A DNA stretch of 64,000 nucleotides from JBBTCX01 sp964494205 (lineage in GTDB: Bacteria > Planctomycetota > Phycisphaerae > UBA1845), in contig CAZBRD010000006.1 in assembly GCA_964494205.1 (NCBI GenBank), forward strand, positions 186,001 to 250,000. Reading direction: 5' to 3'. The number at the start of each line of letters is the position of its first letter. Within the stretch, counting starts at the first letter, position 1. Position numbers and translations under genes: made by a program. Under the pieces are notes generated by a model. The model did not search any database. It was not told the DNA's origin and was given only the letters and a program-made list of their open reading frames with translations. Positions 52,061 through 62,982 of this stretch are shown in pieces.

Positions 52061-54277
52061 TCACAATGGACACGCTTCAAGCCGTTGTCCATTCCATGGC
52101 TCGAAATCGCCAGCGCCGTTCAATAGGTCAATCAAAGGCAGAATGTCCAACGCATTCGGTGCGCCTGAGCGATCAATATCACTCTGCCAGTTTTCAAGCT
52201 CAGGGACAACCTGATCGTTGAAGTTGTCGATCAAGCGCAGAATATCGGCAGGGCCGCTGTAGCCATCGCTATTGACATCGCCCGGCAGAGAACCAAGACA
52301 GGACCTAGTTCCGGTTGGCGCATGGACTACGCATGTCCAGGCACCGGGTTCAATGGTGTCGGTCAACATCACACGAAAAACACCGGGGCTGGCCGCATTC
52401 ACACTCAAGACCTCAGGAGCAAATCCGGAACCGCCGATCACTTCAACGCCCAGGTCGTTGGGAGACAAGGCGGCTACGGGCAAACTAAGTACCAGATCAA
52501 TTGAGTTCCAACCCTGTCGCACGAATGGATTCTGAGGATCGAATGGCTGACGCGCATCGATCGCGCAGGGTGAGGGATACGAGCCAATCACATGCACCGG
52601 TAGTTCGAGGGCCAGCGCCGTAGGATACGACAGTCCCGCCACTACAACTTCTACATTTCCCCCATCGAAGTCGGATCGCTGTATGACGCCTGAGTAGAAT
52701 TGCTGTGGTTCTGCCGTCGACCAGTACAGTTTTTCGGCGATCGGATCGAGCGCCAGCCCAAATGCCCCCGAACTCTCGAACGTGACAATGTCTTCCAAAT
52801 TCGCGCCGTCTAAGTCGCACCGACGAATCTGTCGTGGGGAACAGCAGCTGCTGAAGTAGATATGGCCTCTAATCGAATCCAACACAAGGTTGCCGAAATA
52901 CGTGTCAGTGCTTGAGAGAACTACTTCGAACCCGGTGCCGTCAAGATCTGTTCGGTAAATCTCATTGTGCGAAGGCAAGGGATACATATAGCGAAGGCTC
53001 ACATACGCCTTGCCGCGTGCTGCATCCACAGCCAATCCCGGCGGTGGGAACGCCACGTAGCCCGTAGGATCAAAGACCGTTTGAAAATCTGATCCGTCGA
53101 GGTTGGACCGTCGCATTCCTTCTGTGTCCGCGCGGTATATTTTGCTTCTTAATGGATCGATCGAAACTTCACGAAACTCATACCACGCCATGGGTGCGTT
53201 TATTTGCTCCACTGCAGTGCCATCAGTGAAGGCTCGCCTCAGACCCTCACTACCAGTTTGCTGTATGCGATCGGACCAGTACACACGCCCCTCTAATTGG
53301 TCCACGGCGATTCCCTGAGGGTCATACACTTCATTCGTCAAAACGGTGCTGATTGAGTCGTCGTTGAGACTTAACCGATTGATTACTCCACCCGTATTAG
53401 TCCAATAGACATGGCCCGATTCCGCGTGAACCACAATTCCGTTGGCTGCCCCATACCGCAACGTTTCCACGTTTGTTCCGTCAAGATTTGCCCGCATAGC
53501 GCCGAGACCACCGCCATTGGTCTCGTTGTCCGCCCAGTACATTTTTCCATGAACAAGGTCGAGCGAGATCCCGTGTGGGCCGTGGAGACCGGTTACCAGC
53601 GTCTCAATTTCCGTCCCGTCCAAATTGGCACGCCAAACTTTGGCGCTGAACCCTGCCCATAAATAACCTTCCGTCCAGTAGATTTTTCCACCATCGAAAT
53701 CGACCGCGATGTCATGCGCGAATCGATCTGCGATCACGACTTCCGGTTCACTTCCGTCCAAGTTCGCACGACTGATCGACGAAGCATCGGACCAGTAGAC
53801 TTTTCCATTGTTCAGTGTAATTCCCATCGCGTAGGCAGTTGAAATCACGGTTTCAATGTCGGTTCCGTCGAGGTTCGCCCGACGAATAGCGCCCCGGACA
53901 GGATTCGCACCATACTCAGACCAATAGATCTTTCCTGCCTCAGAATCGACGGCCAGTCCAAAGGGATATGCGTCGCCAAGCGGAATCAGGAATTCCATCT
54001 CTGATCCGTCGGTATTGGATCGTGCAATCCAGCTTTCATCGGAGTAAAAGTTCCAATCCGCCCAATACAACTTGCCATGGACGGGATCGATGTCGATTTC
54101 TCGCGGGTCGTACAACAATCGCTGAATAACGGTCCGCTGATCCGTACCATTAAGGTTTGCTTTTCGAATGCTCTGGCTCCCCGACTCAACCCAGTAGATT
54201 TTCTGAGCAACCGCGAAAGATTGTATCGCCGCAAGAATGAAGTAAGTGGCCGCCGACACGAAGCGAATTCGGTTCAT
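52061..54277 (-). CDS. Secreted YWTD-type propeller with dockerin-like tail
   Basis: A 738-residue exported protein with a signal peptide (to about residue 23) and many LDL-receptor-like YWTD repeats: GKLYWADWNFY, GKIYWSEYG, GKVYWSDA, GKIYWTEG, GKMYWADNE, GHVYWTNTG, GRVYWSDR. Each is followed by I-x-R-A-N-L-D-G-T/S. Such repeats usually form six-bladed propellers, and here they span two or more. The C-terminal part has GDVNSDGYSGPADIL and SDIDRSGAPNALDIL, degenerate calcium loops. AAGGGGG precedes the ATG. A surface-binding role is likely. Confidence 0.85.
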   Translation of the reverse strand: MNRIRFVSAATYFILAAIQSFAVAQKIYWVESGSQSIRKANLNGTDQRTVIQRLLYDPREIDIDPVHGKLYWADWNFYSDESWIARSNTDGSEMEFLIPLGDAYPFGLAVDSEAGKIYWSEYGANPVRGAIRRANLDGTDIETVISTAYAMGITLNNGKVYWSDASSISRANLDGSEPEVVIADRFAHDIAVDFDGGKIYWTEGYLWAGFSAKVWRANLDGTEIETLVTGLHGPHGISLDLVHGKMYWADNETNGGGLGAMRANLDGTNVETLRYGAANGIVVHAESGHVYWTNTGGVINRLSLNDDSISTVLTNEVYDPQGIAVDQLEGRVYWSDRIQQTGSEGLRRAFTDGTAVEQINAPMAWYEFREVSIDPLRSKIYRADTEGMRRSNLDGSDFQTVFDPTGYVAFPPPGLAVDAARGKAYVSLRYMYPLPSHNEIYRTDLDGTGFEVVLSSTDTYFGNLVLDSIRGHIYFSSCCSPRQIRRCDLDGANLEDIVTFESSGAFGLALDPIAEKLYWSTAEPQQFYSGVIQRSDFDGGNVEVVVAGLSYPTALALELPVHVIGSYPSPCAIDARQPFDPQNPFVRQGWNSIDLVLSLPVAALSPNDLGVEVIGGSGFAPEVLSVNAASPGVFRVMLTDTIEPGAWTCVVHAPTGTRSCLGSLPGDVNSDGYSGPADILRLIDNFNDQVVPELENWQSDIDRSGAPNALDILPLIDLLNGAGDFEPWNGQRLEACPL

Positions 54278-54422
54278 CTGCCGCCCCCTTTCTGTGAGTT
54301 GCCAGGAGCAATCGAGCGTTATGGGAGATCGAATCAGTATATGAGAATGCGTGGCGAAATCTAGAGTCTTTGGCGTTCCGTGTTGTTCCCGACAGTATGA
54401 TTTGAATCAGGGAGTCGGTCCG

Positions 54423-55430
<1,008 letters not shown>

Positions 55431-55652
55431 GCGATGCACATCGCGACAGAGCGTGCATCGAGTAATTCGCCAATGTCCTTGAGCTAATCCGGTGTGAAAG
55501 GGAATGTCAAGCGCCGGAGGGCACGATGGGTCAGTGGACAACGGCGACCGGAGACGGTTTTCCGTCACCGGTCACAGGTACGGCGTGCGGTACATCCTAA
55601 ATACTGGAGATTTCCGCTGCGGTTTGAATGTGTTAATTGGCTTGGGCCGACC

Positions 55653-57464
55653 TTACGGGCAATCAAAGCCGAATTGAATTTGCAGCGAAACGAAGTCGGC
55701 CATGTCCACGTCGTTATCGTTGTCGAAGTCGCCGTCGGAAGGTTCTGCTCCGAATTCGAGGCCGAAGGAGTCATGCATGTGAGACCAGTCTTCAAGGTCG
55801 ATGACGCCGTCGGCGGTGAGGTCGGCAAAACAGATTTGAAATTCGAATGCGCCGATGTCGACAATCGGCGCGACCCCGTTGCCGGTATCGGGCGTGTTGG
55901 GATCGTCGACGCGACGCGGTTGGCCCGTGACATCGGTTGTCACATCCGGAGGTAGCCCGTTGTTGTTGCCAGCGTCGATGCAGGGTGAGATTGCACTGAG
56001 TCGCAAGTCATCATCGAGCGTCCCGACGATACCATCGGGACCAACCTGATCCACAAACAACGGGTCGACGGCGATAGTTCCGACACCGGGCAGTGACCCA
56101 TCCCAATCCTGTACGATGGAAGAATAAGCTGCGATCTGACTGCCACAGCATGGCATCAGCTGCGCGCCCAACGACTTGTCGAACGGATCAGCGTTGTTCC
56201 AAACGATTGTGTTCGTGAGGACGATCATGGTGCCCGGACCAACACCGCAAATCGCTGCATGCCCCCATGGCGGTGGGAAAAAACCATTGCCCGTGATCGT
56301 GCAGTTAGTGATCGTCACTGTGGCGCCGCCTGCACGAACTGCATGGCCACAACCGCCGTCGCCACCGGTCATGATGCAGTTGGTGAACGAAGTGAAGCCG
56401 GTATCGACACCGGCTGCGCCAGCGCCGTCAGGTGAGCCGAGATTCCCTACGAAAATACAATCGCTGATCTTGTTATTTCCCCCTATGAGATGTATTCCAC
56501 CGCCATTGGTGGAAGTGTTGTCGATGAACCGGCAGCGCTTGAGAGTGACTGATCCGCCGATGGAGTACAAACCGGCGCCGACGGACGCGCCGAAATTCCC
56601 CATGTTGCGAATGAAATCGCATTCCTCAAGAGTGGGTGCATTGGGGACCGGCGAGGAAACGCGAAGAGGCCCTTTGAAGAACGCACCTCCTAAGTTGCCT
56701 TGGTTCTCCTCGAAAAGACAACGCCGAAACGTGCCGGAACTCCCGCCGCCGTGAGCAATGGCACCCCCGTGAACTTGCCCGGAGTTTTGCCTGAACGTGC
56801 AATCTTCGACCAGAGGCGACGAAGAAATAATCAGCATCGCCGCGCCTTCGCCCGCGTACATGCCTTCAAAAGTACAGTTGCGAATAGTCGGCGAGCCGCC
56901 TTCGATCGACATGCCGGCGCTGCACGAAGATTGCGGTTGAAGGTCTGGATAGCCGGATCGAATTAGGAATCCATCGAGAACGCCGGTGGCATCGACATCC
57001 GTGGCGCGAATAACGAACTCCAGCGGCTGATCGAAAAAGGTTGCACATGTTGAATCGTCGGAACCGTTGAGGTCTCCTTGTAGGATTGTTGGGTTCAATA
57101 CATGGTTTCTTTGCGACAAGTCTGTCTCGATGCCGATGAAACCGCCAAAGATAGATGTGTTGTTCTTCATTCCAAAGCTGACAAAAGGAGGGACGTTTGG
57201 CGGCGACGGAGTGTATTCACCTTGAGCAACCCATATCTCGATCGGATCAAGTCCGTTGACTGAGTTCAGCGCGTTTCGCAAGCCGAGCTTACCGCGAAAG
57301 GCGTTCTCCCAACTTGTGCCGTCATTCACGCCGGTGGCAAGGTTGGCGTTGACGTAGAGTCGGCTCTGCCCCCACGACGGAATCGCCATCCCGAGAAGAA
57401 ATAGGAAGCCGCACAAATAGTTCTGATGGAATCGTCTGCTCCACCAATTTGAATTGTGCCCCAT
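55653..57464 (-). CDS. Secreted right-handed beta-helix protein with dockerin-like tail
   Basis: A 603-residue exported protein. Signal peptide (about 1-34, ending IPSWGQ), opening with YVNANLATGVNDGTSWENAF, the common start of choice-of-anchor/parallel-beta-helix proteins. Beta-helix repeats follow (GGSPTIRNCTFEGMYAGEG, SSPLVEDCTFRQNSGQVHGGA, TLEECDFIRN). The end carries DLTADGVIDLEDWSHM and DFDNDNDVDMADFVSLQ calcium loops. The start at 57464 has GAGAGGTG upstream. Related in design to the C-terminal half of the metalloprotease at 34788. A polysaccharide-binding or -cleaving role is possible but no catalytic residues can be named. Confidence 0.85.
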   Translation of the reverse strand: MGHNSNWWSRRFHQNYLCGFLFLLGMAIPSWGQSRLYVNANLATGVNDGTSWENAFRGKLGLRNALNSVNGLDPIEIWVAQGEYTPSPPNVPPFVSFGMKNNTSIFGGFIGIETDLSQRNHVLNPTILQGDLNGSDDSTCATFFDQPLEFVIRATDVDATGVLDGFLIRSGYPDLQPQSSCSAGMSIEGGSPTIRNCTFEGMYAGEGAAMLIISSSPLVEDCTFRQNSGQVHGGAIAHGGGSSGTFRRCLFEENQGNLGGAFFKGPLRVSSPVPNAPTLEECDFIRNMGNFGASVGAGLYSIGGSVTLKRCRFIDNTSTNGGGIHLIGGNNKISDCIFVGNLGSPDGAGAAGVDTGFTSFTNCIMTGGDGGCGHAVRAGGATVTITNCTITGNGFFPPPWGHAAICGVGPGTMIVLTNTIVWNNADPFDKSLGAQLMPCCGSQIAAYSSIVQDWDGSLPGVGTIAVDPLFVDQVGPDGIVGTLDDDLRLSAISPCIDAGNNNGLPPDVTTDVTGQPRRVDDPNTPDTGNGVAPIVDIGAFEFQICFADLTADGVIDLEDWSHMHDSFGLEFGAEPSDGDFDNDNDVDMADFVSLQIQFGFDCP

Positions 57465-57563
57465 GTTGTCACCTCTCGCGCTACGAACCAATGAATTCGA
57501 GCCCGACCCTTTGTTCTTCATCGAATGTGTTGAAGTCGTGAAGTTCTTGCAGATGTTGTTGCA

Positions 57564-59219
57564 TCATTTCGGCGGGGAATACTTGGAAATGATGGCATCC
57601 GCTGATTTGATGCCGTCGACGGCTGCGCTGATGATGCCGCCCGCGTAACCTGCTCCTTCACCGACGGGGTACAGATTCGCCACGCCAACGGCCTCGCGCG
57701 TGGCCGGATCGCGCGTGATGCGGAAAGGTGAGCTCGCACGAGTTTCCGGTGCGGTGATGATGGCCTCGGCTCCGGCGAAGCCCGGCATTCGACGATCAAG
57801 AATCGTGAGTGCGCGCTCAAGAGATTCGGCAACGGTTTGCGGAATCAGTTGGCGAATGTCGGTCCATCGACCGCCGAGAGGATAACTTGTTTCGAGAGTC
57901 CCATCAGAATTGCGTTTCGCAAGATAATCGTTGGCTCGCTGAGCGGGGACATCATAAGTATCGCCGGTGGCTTTGAAGGCGAGACGCTCCCAGCGTTCCT
58001 GATAGTCGATGCCGCTGAGCGCGTTGTTGTTGATTTCATCCGGTTGAAGCGTGATCACGAGACCGCTGTTCGCAAATGGTGAAGAGCGGTTGGCCCGGCT
58101 CGCGCCGTTGGTGGCGATGAGGCCGTGCGTCTCGTTGGTGGGCAGGATGACTCCGCCCGGGCACATGCAGAAACTGAATAGGTCGCCTCGCTCGCAGGCT
58201 GCACCCTTTGCCACGAGGTGATATTCAGCAGCACCGAGACGTGCGTGACCGGCTGCGCTGCCGAATTGCCAGCGATCGACCAGCGCTTGCGGATGTTCAA
58301 TTCGCACGCCGAGTTGGAAGGGCTTCGCATCGATCTGCACGCCATGTTGCGCGAGCATGCGGATCGTATCGCGGGCGGAGTGGCCGACAGCCAGAATAGT
58401 GGGACCGGCGGTGGTCCATTCACTTTGCGATGCACCCGAATTGTTCAAAAGATGGATCGCGGACAATTGACGTGAATCATCATTCGGCGAGGCAGATTCT
58501 TCCAAGCGAATGTCATCGACCTGGCACTCGAAACGGATTTCGCCACCGAGCGATTCGATCGTTTCGCGAATTCGTGTGCAGATCGTAGGCAAACGGTCGC
58601 TGCCGATGTGGGGTCGAGAATTGACCAGGATATCGGGATCAGCGCCATGCTGGTACAGCAGTTCGAGGACGAGGCGGCAGAGTGGGTCGTGAATACGCGT
58701 GTAGAGTTTTCCGTCGCTGTAGGTACCGGCGCCGCCTTCGCCGAAGAGAAGGTTTGAGGTCGGGTCGAAGTCGCGCTCACGGTAAAAGCGTTGCATGATA
58801 TCGCGGTGGCGGCGGCGGACTTCGCGGCCACGCTCGAGCACGATCGGTTTGTAGCCGAACTGGGCGAGGCGAAGGGCTGCGAACATACCGCCGGGGCCGA
58901 ACCCAATGATGACGGGTCGTTCGCGCAACGTGTCGCGACCCGGCACAGGCAACGACATTTCCTTTGTTTCGAGCCACGAAACATCGGGGCGATGCAGACG
59001 CTGGACTAGCTGGCGCTCTTTTGCAGCGCCGTCATGCAATGCGAGTTCAATGTTGTATGACAAATGCACATCTTGCTTGCGCGCATCTATCGCACGTTGG
59101 GCGATGGAGTAGGCGCGAATAGCGCCAGTCGGCACTCGCAATCGCCTGGCAGCGATGGAGAGAAGGTCATCCTCGTTTTGTTCGAGGGTAAGCGTGAGAT
59201 TGCGGAGTAGTAATGGCAT
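57564..59219 (-). CDS. FAD-dependent oxidoreductase (COG2509 type)
   Basis: A 551-residue flavoprotein. After an N-terminal ~90-residue helper domain there is a dinucleotide-binding motif GFGPGGMFAALRLAQFG, then VLERGREVRRRHRDIMQ, LFGEGGAGTYSDGKLYTR, and near the end VGEGAGYAGGIISAAVDG, all typical of the uncharacterised FAD-dependent dehydrogenase family. The reaction is unknown. The gene runs to 59219 as ATG and is followed upstream by a CCCTCTCC hairpin repeat and the CoA-binding gene. Confidence 0.85.
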   Translation of the reverse strand: MPLLLRNLTLTLEQNEDDLLSIAARRLRVPTGAIRAYSIAQRAIDARKQDVHLSYNIELALHDGAAKERQLVQRLHRPDVSWLETKEMSLPVPGRDTLRERPVIIGFGPGGMFAALRLAQFGYKPIVLERGREVRRRHRDIMQRFYRERDFDPTSNLLFGEGGAGTYSDGKLYTRIHDPLCRLVLELLYQHGADPDILVNSRPHIGSDRLPTICTRIRETIESLGGEIRFECQVDDIRLEESASPNDDSRQLSAIHLLNNSGASQSEWTTAGPTILAVGHSARDTIRMLAQHGVQIDAKPFQLGVRIEHPQALVDRWQFGSAAGHARLGAAEYHLVAKGAACERGDLFSFCMCPGGVILPTNETHGLIATNGASRANRSSPFANSGLVITLQPDEINNNALSGIDYQERWERLAFKATGDTYDVPAQRANDYLAKRNSDGTLETSYPLGGRWTDIRQLIPQTVAESLERALTILDRRMPGFAGAEAIITAPETRASSPFRITRDPATREAVGVANLYPVGEGAGYAGGIISAAVDGIKSADAIISKYSPPK

Positions 59220-59287
59220 AGCTTTGCATGATCGCGTGGTTCAATTCACCCAAGAGCTTGTAACAAAACCGAAAGCCGATGCCAAAG

Positions 59288-59345
59288 AGACCCTCACCCC
59301 AACCCTCTCCCTAAAAGGGAGAGGGAGGTATTGCTACACGCTCTA
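59288..59345. repeat. CCCTCTCC hairpin repeat, copy 1
   Basis: CCCTCTCCCTAAAAGGGAGAGGG with flanking GAGACCCTCACCCC. Followed by GCTACACGCTCTAAG, like the copy at 59841. It lies after the 3' end of the CoA-binding gene and before the FAD gene. Confidence 0.75.
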
Positions 59346-59361
59346 AGTTTTCGGTCCGCCG

Positions 59362-59745
59362 TTAAGCATCCGCAAACTGTCTTGGCGTCACGCCAAGTTC
59401 CACGATGCTGCACGCGAGAATCGGGTCCAACCCCAGCTTCTCTGCCTCCTGAACAAGTTCATCACTTTCAGCGCCGGGATTAACGAAGAACTCCATGGGC
59501 TTGGCTGAGGCAATGTCGGGCAAGGCTTTGACGCCGACTGCCGGCGGTAAGTAGAGCGTCACGCGATCGAGCTTCACCGGGATGCTGACTACATTGGTGT
59601 ATACCTTCAGGCCTTCGATTTCGCCGCCCTTTGGATTGACCGGGTATACTTCCCAGCCTTGCGATGCATGTGCGCGAACGGACTTGTTGCTGAACTTGCT
59701 GCGATCGCCTGATGCGCCCACCACTGCCACTGTCTTTTTCGCCAT
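59362..59745 (-). CDS. CoA-binding domain protein (YccU-like)
   Basis: A 127-residue Rossmann-fold protein with VAVVGASGDRSKFSNKSVR, YPVNPKGGEIEGLKVY and FFVNPGAESDEL, typical of the stand-alone CoA-binding domain family (COG1832). These proteins bind CoA or nucleotides, and their role is unclear. Start ATG 59745, preceded by TTAGAGGT. Its neighbours do not explain its function. Confidence 0.85.
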   Translation of the reverse strand: MAKKTVAVVGASGDRSKFSNKSVRAHASQGWEVYPVNPKGGEIEGLKVYTNVVSIPVKLDRVTLYLPPAVGVKALPDIASAKPMEFFVNPGAESDELVQEAEKLGLDPILACSIVELGVTPRQFADA

Positions 59746-59840
59746 TGGTTACCTCTAATCAAACCAAATGCCACACACTTATATTGCGGCTAAGTCAAGA
59801 AAATAGATGCTGAAACAAAAACAAGTGATTGCCACCCGAG

Positions 59841-59885
59841 AGACCCTCACCCTACCCTCTCCCTAAGAGGGAGAGGGAGCTTTGT
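59841..59885. repeat. CCCTCTCC hairpin repeat, copy 2
   Basis: CCCTCTCCCTAAGAGGGAGAGGG (10-bp stem), then GCTTTGTTACGTGCTCTTAG. Lies directly after the 3' end of the phosphoglycerate mutase gene on the minus strand. With the copy at 59288 it brackets the CoA-binding gene. Confidence 0.75.
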
Positions 59886-59894
59886 TACGTGCTC

Positions 59895-61091
59895 TTAGAA
59901 ATTCTTCTCCGCGACAAACCGCTTCGTCAATTCAAATCCGGGTTCGATCACAAGTTGCGTTTCGCGTGCGTTTGATTCACTGAACGACTTTGAATTATTC
60001 GGCGCAATTCCAGAACCAGCCACGCAGAACGGCGGCGGATCGGCTGTGTGCACGCGACGTTCAACCGGAGTCGGGTGATCGGGCGCGACCAAGATGCGCC
60101 ATTCATCGAACTGCTTGAGTTTGTTCAGCAACGGGCCAACGATGTGCTGGTCGATGCGCTCGAGTGCGAGCGTTTTTTCGCGTGCATCGCCCTGATGGCC
60201 TGCTTCGTCGGGCGCTTCGATGTGTACGATCACCAGATTCATTACATCGAGCGCTCGGACAGCATACTCGCCCTTCGCCGCGTAATTCGTATCGAGATAG
60301 CCCGTCGCGCCGGGGACGTCGATCACGCGCATGTCGGCGCTTTTGGCAATGCCGCGAATCAGATCGACGGCTGCGATGACGCCACCGCGAACGCCGTATC
60401 GCCCTTCAAACGACTCCAGCGTGCTGGGTCTGCCCTGCCCCCAGAGCCAAATATGTGTCGCGGGATTTTCACCAAGGTCGCGGCGCACGAGATTTATGTC
60501 ATGGTTGATCAACAACTCGTGGGCACGATCCATCATGCCACGGACCCAATCTGAACCGGGCCCGCGCGGCAGGTGCTTCGAAATCGGTTCGCCGGGGATA
60601 TCATGCGGCGGCACGCAGACCGGAGCCATGTCGCCGACATCCGATGCGATCATCAGGTTTCGGTATGAGACGCCGGTGTGAAACCGGCACTTGGGGCCGC
60701 CGAGTTTCGCGTTCAAATCCGCGACGAGAATGTCCGCTTCTTTCTGCGAAATGTGACCCGCGGTGAAATCATCCATCGCACCATCGGTGATGGTCACGAA
60801 GTTGCAGCGAAAAATCAGTTGATCGGGCGTGGTGGCGATCCCTTGTGCAGCGGCCTCAAGAGGCGCTCGGCCGGTGTAGCAGAGTCTTGGGTCGTAACCG
60901 AACAGCGAGAGCGTGGCCACATCGCTTCCGGGTGAAAAGCCCTTCGGAACCGTGACGACGACGCCCTGTTGGCCGTTGGCTGAGATCCAGTCGATGTTGG
61001 GTTTCTTGGCCACATCAAGTGGCGTGCGGCCGCCGAGTTTTTCAATCGGTTCGTCGGCTGCACCATCAGTAAGGACTATCGCGTATTTCAT
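59895..61091 (-). CDS. apgM: 2,3-bisphosphoglycerate-independent phosphoglycerate mutase, archaeal type
   Basis: ApgM interconverts 3- and 2-phosphoglycerate in glycolysis. The 398-residue protein has LTDGAADEP (metal Asp), the nucleophile region FSPGSDVATLSLFGYDP (Ser), a TGRAPLEAAAQGI segment, IEAPDEAGHQGD and LVAPDHPTPVERRVHT, all characteristic. It begins at the ATG at 61091; a GTG at 61100 is closer to GGAG but is less likely. A hairpin repeat follows its stop. Confidence 0.93.
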   Translation of the reverse strand: MKYAIVLTDGAADEPIEKLGGRTPLDVAKKPNIDWISANGQQGVVVTVPKGFSPGSDVATLSLFGYDPRLCYTGRAPLEAAAQGIATTPDQLIFRCNFVTITDGAMDDFTAGHISQKEADILVADLNAKLGGPKCRFHTGVSYRNLMIASDVGDMAPVCVPPHDIPGEPISKHLPRGPGSDWVRGMMDRAHELLINHDINLVRRDLGENPATHIWLWGQGRPSTLESFEGRYGVRGGVIAAVDLIRGIAKSADMRVIDVPGATGYLDTNYAAKGEYAVRALDVMNLVIVHIEAPDEAGHQGDAREKTLALERIDQHIVGPLLNKLKQFDEWRILVAPDHPTPVERRVHTADPPPFCVAGSGIAPNNSKSFSESNARETQLVIEPGFELTKRFVAEKNF

Positions 61092-61217
61092 TGTTTGCAC
61101 GGTCTCCGAAGACAGGGTCGGAGTTTAGCCGCGCGACCGAATCTCACCAAATGAAGGATCTACGCACGAATGCCGTAGGATGGATGAGCCGTTGATTTGT
61201 GTTGTGGTCGGGGTGAA

Positions 61218-61290
<73 letters not shown>

Positions 61291-61428
61291 GGGTGATCAC
61301 AAGCTACGGGCGAGCGATCGGATCGTCAAGAATTAGCGTGTCGCGGTGAATCCGTGTTGTTCAACTCCAATCTGATTGATCCACGTGATGTTGCGTTTGT
61401 ATGATTGAATGGAGTCGGGATTTTGAAC

Positions 61429-62982
61429 ATGGCGTCCATACCTACATTTTCAATCGCCGCTGAGCCAAACAAGGAAGCGTCCGTTGTGCCGTGGCCGCCA
61501 CGATACTGGTGGCTTAAGCGCATCGTTGTCGCCGTCCTTGTGTTCGCGATCAGTTTGGTCCTGTTGCGTGTTTGGTGGGGATTCGAAGCCAGCCGGCGGC
61601 TGGAACAACAAGTTGCACAGTATCATGCGGCGGGTCAGCCCGTTCATCTCAAGGATTTTGAGGTATCGCCGATTCCTCCCGAGGAAAATGCAGCGCATTG
61701 GCTGGTTGAGGCGGCCAACGCCATGGTCGGGGGCACCATCTCAATTGATGACGCGTATGGCAATGCGTTTTTTTGGCGCAGTCGATCGGACGACATTCAT
61801 AACCTTGTGGCTGCAAATAGTACGTCCTTGGACTTGGTTCGTCGCGCGCGGACGTGTGAGGGCTGCGACTGGCGTTTACCCGTGGGCAACAACCGCACGG
61901 TGTCGACGCAGATCTGGGCAGTGATGAGCTCGCAGCGGCAGCTGGCCAAGATGGTGGACGTGTCAGGCGTCACCAAGTACCTGGCTGGTGATCGTGTCGG
62001 AGCGCTCGAGTCTTTGCGCGATTTGCAATTCATGAGTCGAATGATGCGAATACACCCGACCGCCACCAGTCAGACCATGGCCAATAACATCGATCGGATG
62101 GTCTGCACGCGAGTCCAGCGGCTGGCAGGTGCTTTTCTGGTTGAGGCGAATATAGAAGATGCAGCGGCGGATCAAGAAACTGTCATGGCCAGCATTCGTT
62201 CGATTCAGGGAGAGTTACTGGACGAGACTGATCGCACGAATCGACTGTTACAAGCAGGCTACGGGGAACGCGCCATTGTACTGGACTCGTTTTCCAGCGC
62301 TCTCGGTTCGACGAAGACGACAACAATGACCGACCGATTTCTTGCACCGATGAGAGAGTTACGGAAAGTGCAGGAAGTGAGGCGAGCGACGGACGTGGCA
62401 CAGGCGTCTATCAGCTCACATTGGCACGATGCGGAGACGAAGTTTCCGCGGGAAGAAAAATACCTTGCAGATAACCGCTCCTTGCGCTGGGTATTCGGTG
62501 AGCCGCAAGATGCGCCGCGCAGCAGGCTGCGTTCGGTTTTTTCGTTGAACGCACAACGGCGGATGGCGGCGACTTCGCTATCTATCCACTTATTTCGACA
62601 TGCACATCAACGATGGCCGGAGTCCCTTGACGAACTGTTCCCCGCGTTTCTCAGCGAGATTCCCGATGATCCATTTGCAGGCGCTGGTGACAAAATCAGA
62701 TACGCGCTCGATGGTGAGCGGCCACGTTTGTATAGCTTGGGACCGAATGGGGTGGACGATGGCGGCGTGCAAGCGCCGTTTGGTCGCGGGCGAATGGAAT
62801 TCAACGAAGGCGATATCGTTTTCTTTCTTGACGGTCGCTCGTCCGACAACGATCCGCGATCGCGAACAGTTCCCCCACCGTCAACTCAGGCTGAAAACGA
62901 CGGTGTAGATAAATCCGGTAGCGAAGGCAACGCCACCGAAAATCGCGACAAAGAGGACGCACCAAAGAAGCGGGATGAGTGA
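61429..62982 (+). CDS. Membrane-anchored protein with pilin-like C-terminal segment
   Basis: A 517-residue protein of unknown function. One hydrophobic helix lies near residues 30-53 (IVVAVLVFAISLVLLRVWWG), followed by a long, mostly helical region. Near the C-terminus, FPAFLSEIPDDPFAG with IRYALDGERPRLYSLGPNGVDDGG resembles the end of type II secretion pseudopilins, a combination seen in planctomycete proteins. The tail is Glu/Lys-rich. Start ATG 61429 (a TTG at 61405 is possible). Its 3' end overlaps the next, convergent gene by 102 nt. Confidence 0.7.
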   Translation: MASIPTFSIAAEPNKEASVVPWPPRYWWLKRIVVAVLVFAISLVLLRVWWGFEASRRLEQQVAQYHAAGQPVHLKDFEVSPIPPEENAAHWLVEAANAMVGGTISIDDAYGNAFFWRSRSDDIHNLVAANSTSLDLVRRARTCEGCDWRLPVGNNRTVSTQIWAVMSSQRQLAKMVDVSGVTKYLAGDRVGALESLRDLQFMSRMMRIHPTATSQTMANNIDRMVCTRVQRLAGAFLVEANIEDAAADQETVMASIRSIQGELLDETDRTNRLLQAGYGERAIVLDSFSSALGSTKTTTMTDRFLAPMRELRKVQEVRRATDVAQASISSHWHDAETKFPREEKYLADNRSLRWVFGEPQDAPRSRLRSVFSLNAQRRMAATSLSIHLFRHAHQRWPESLDELFPAFLSEIPDDPFAGAGDKIRYALDGERPRLYSLGPNGVDDGGVQAPFGRGRMEFNEGDIVFFLDGRSSDNDPRSRTVPPPSTQAENDGVDKSGSEGNATENRDKEDAPKKRDE

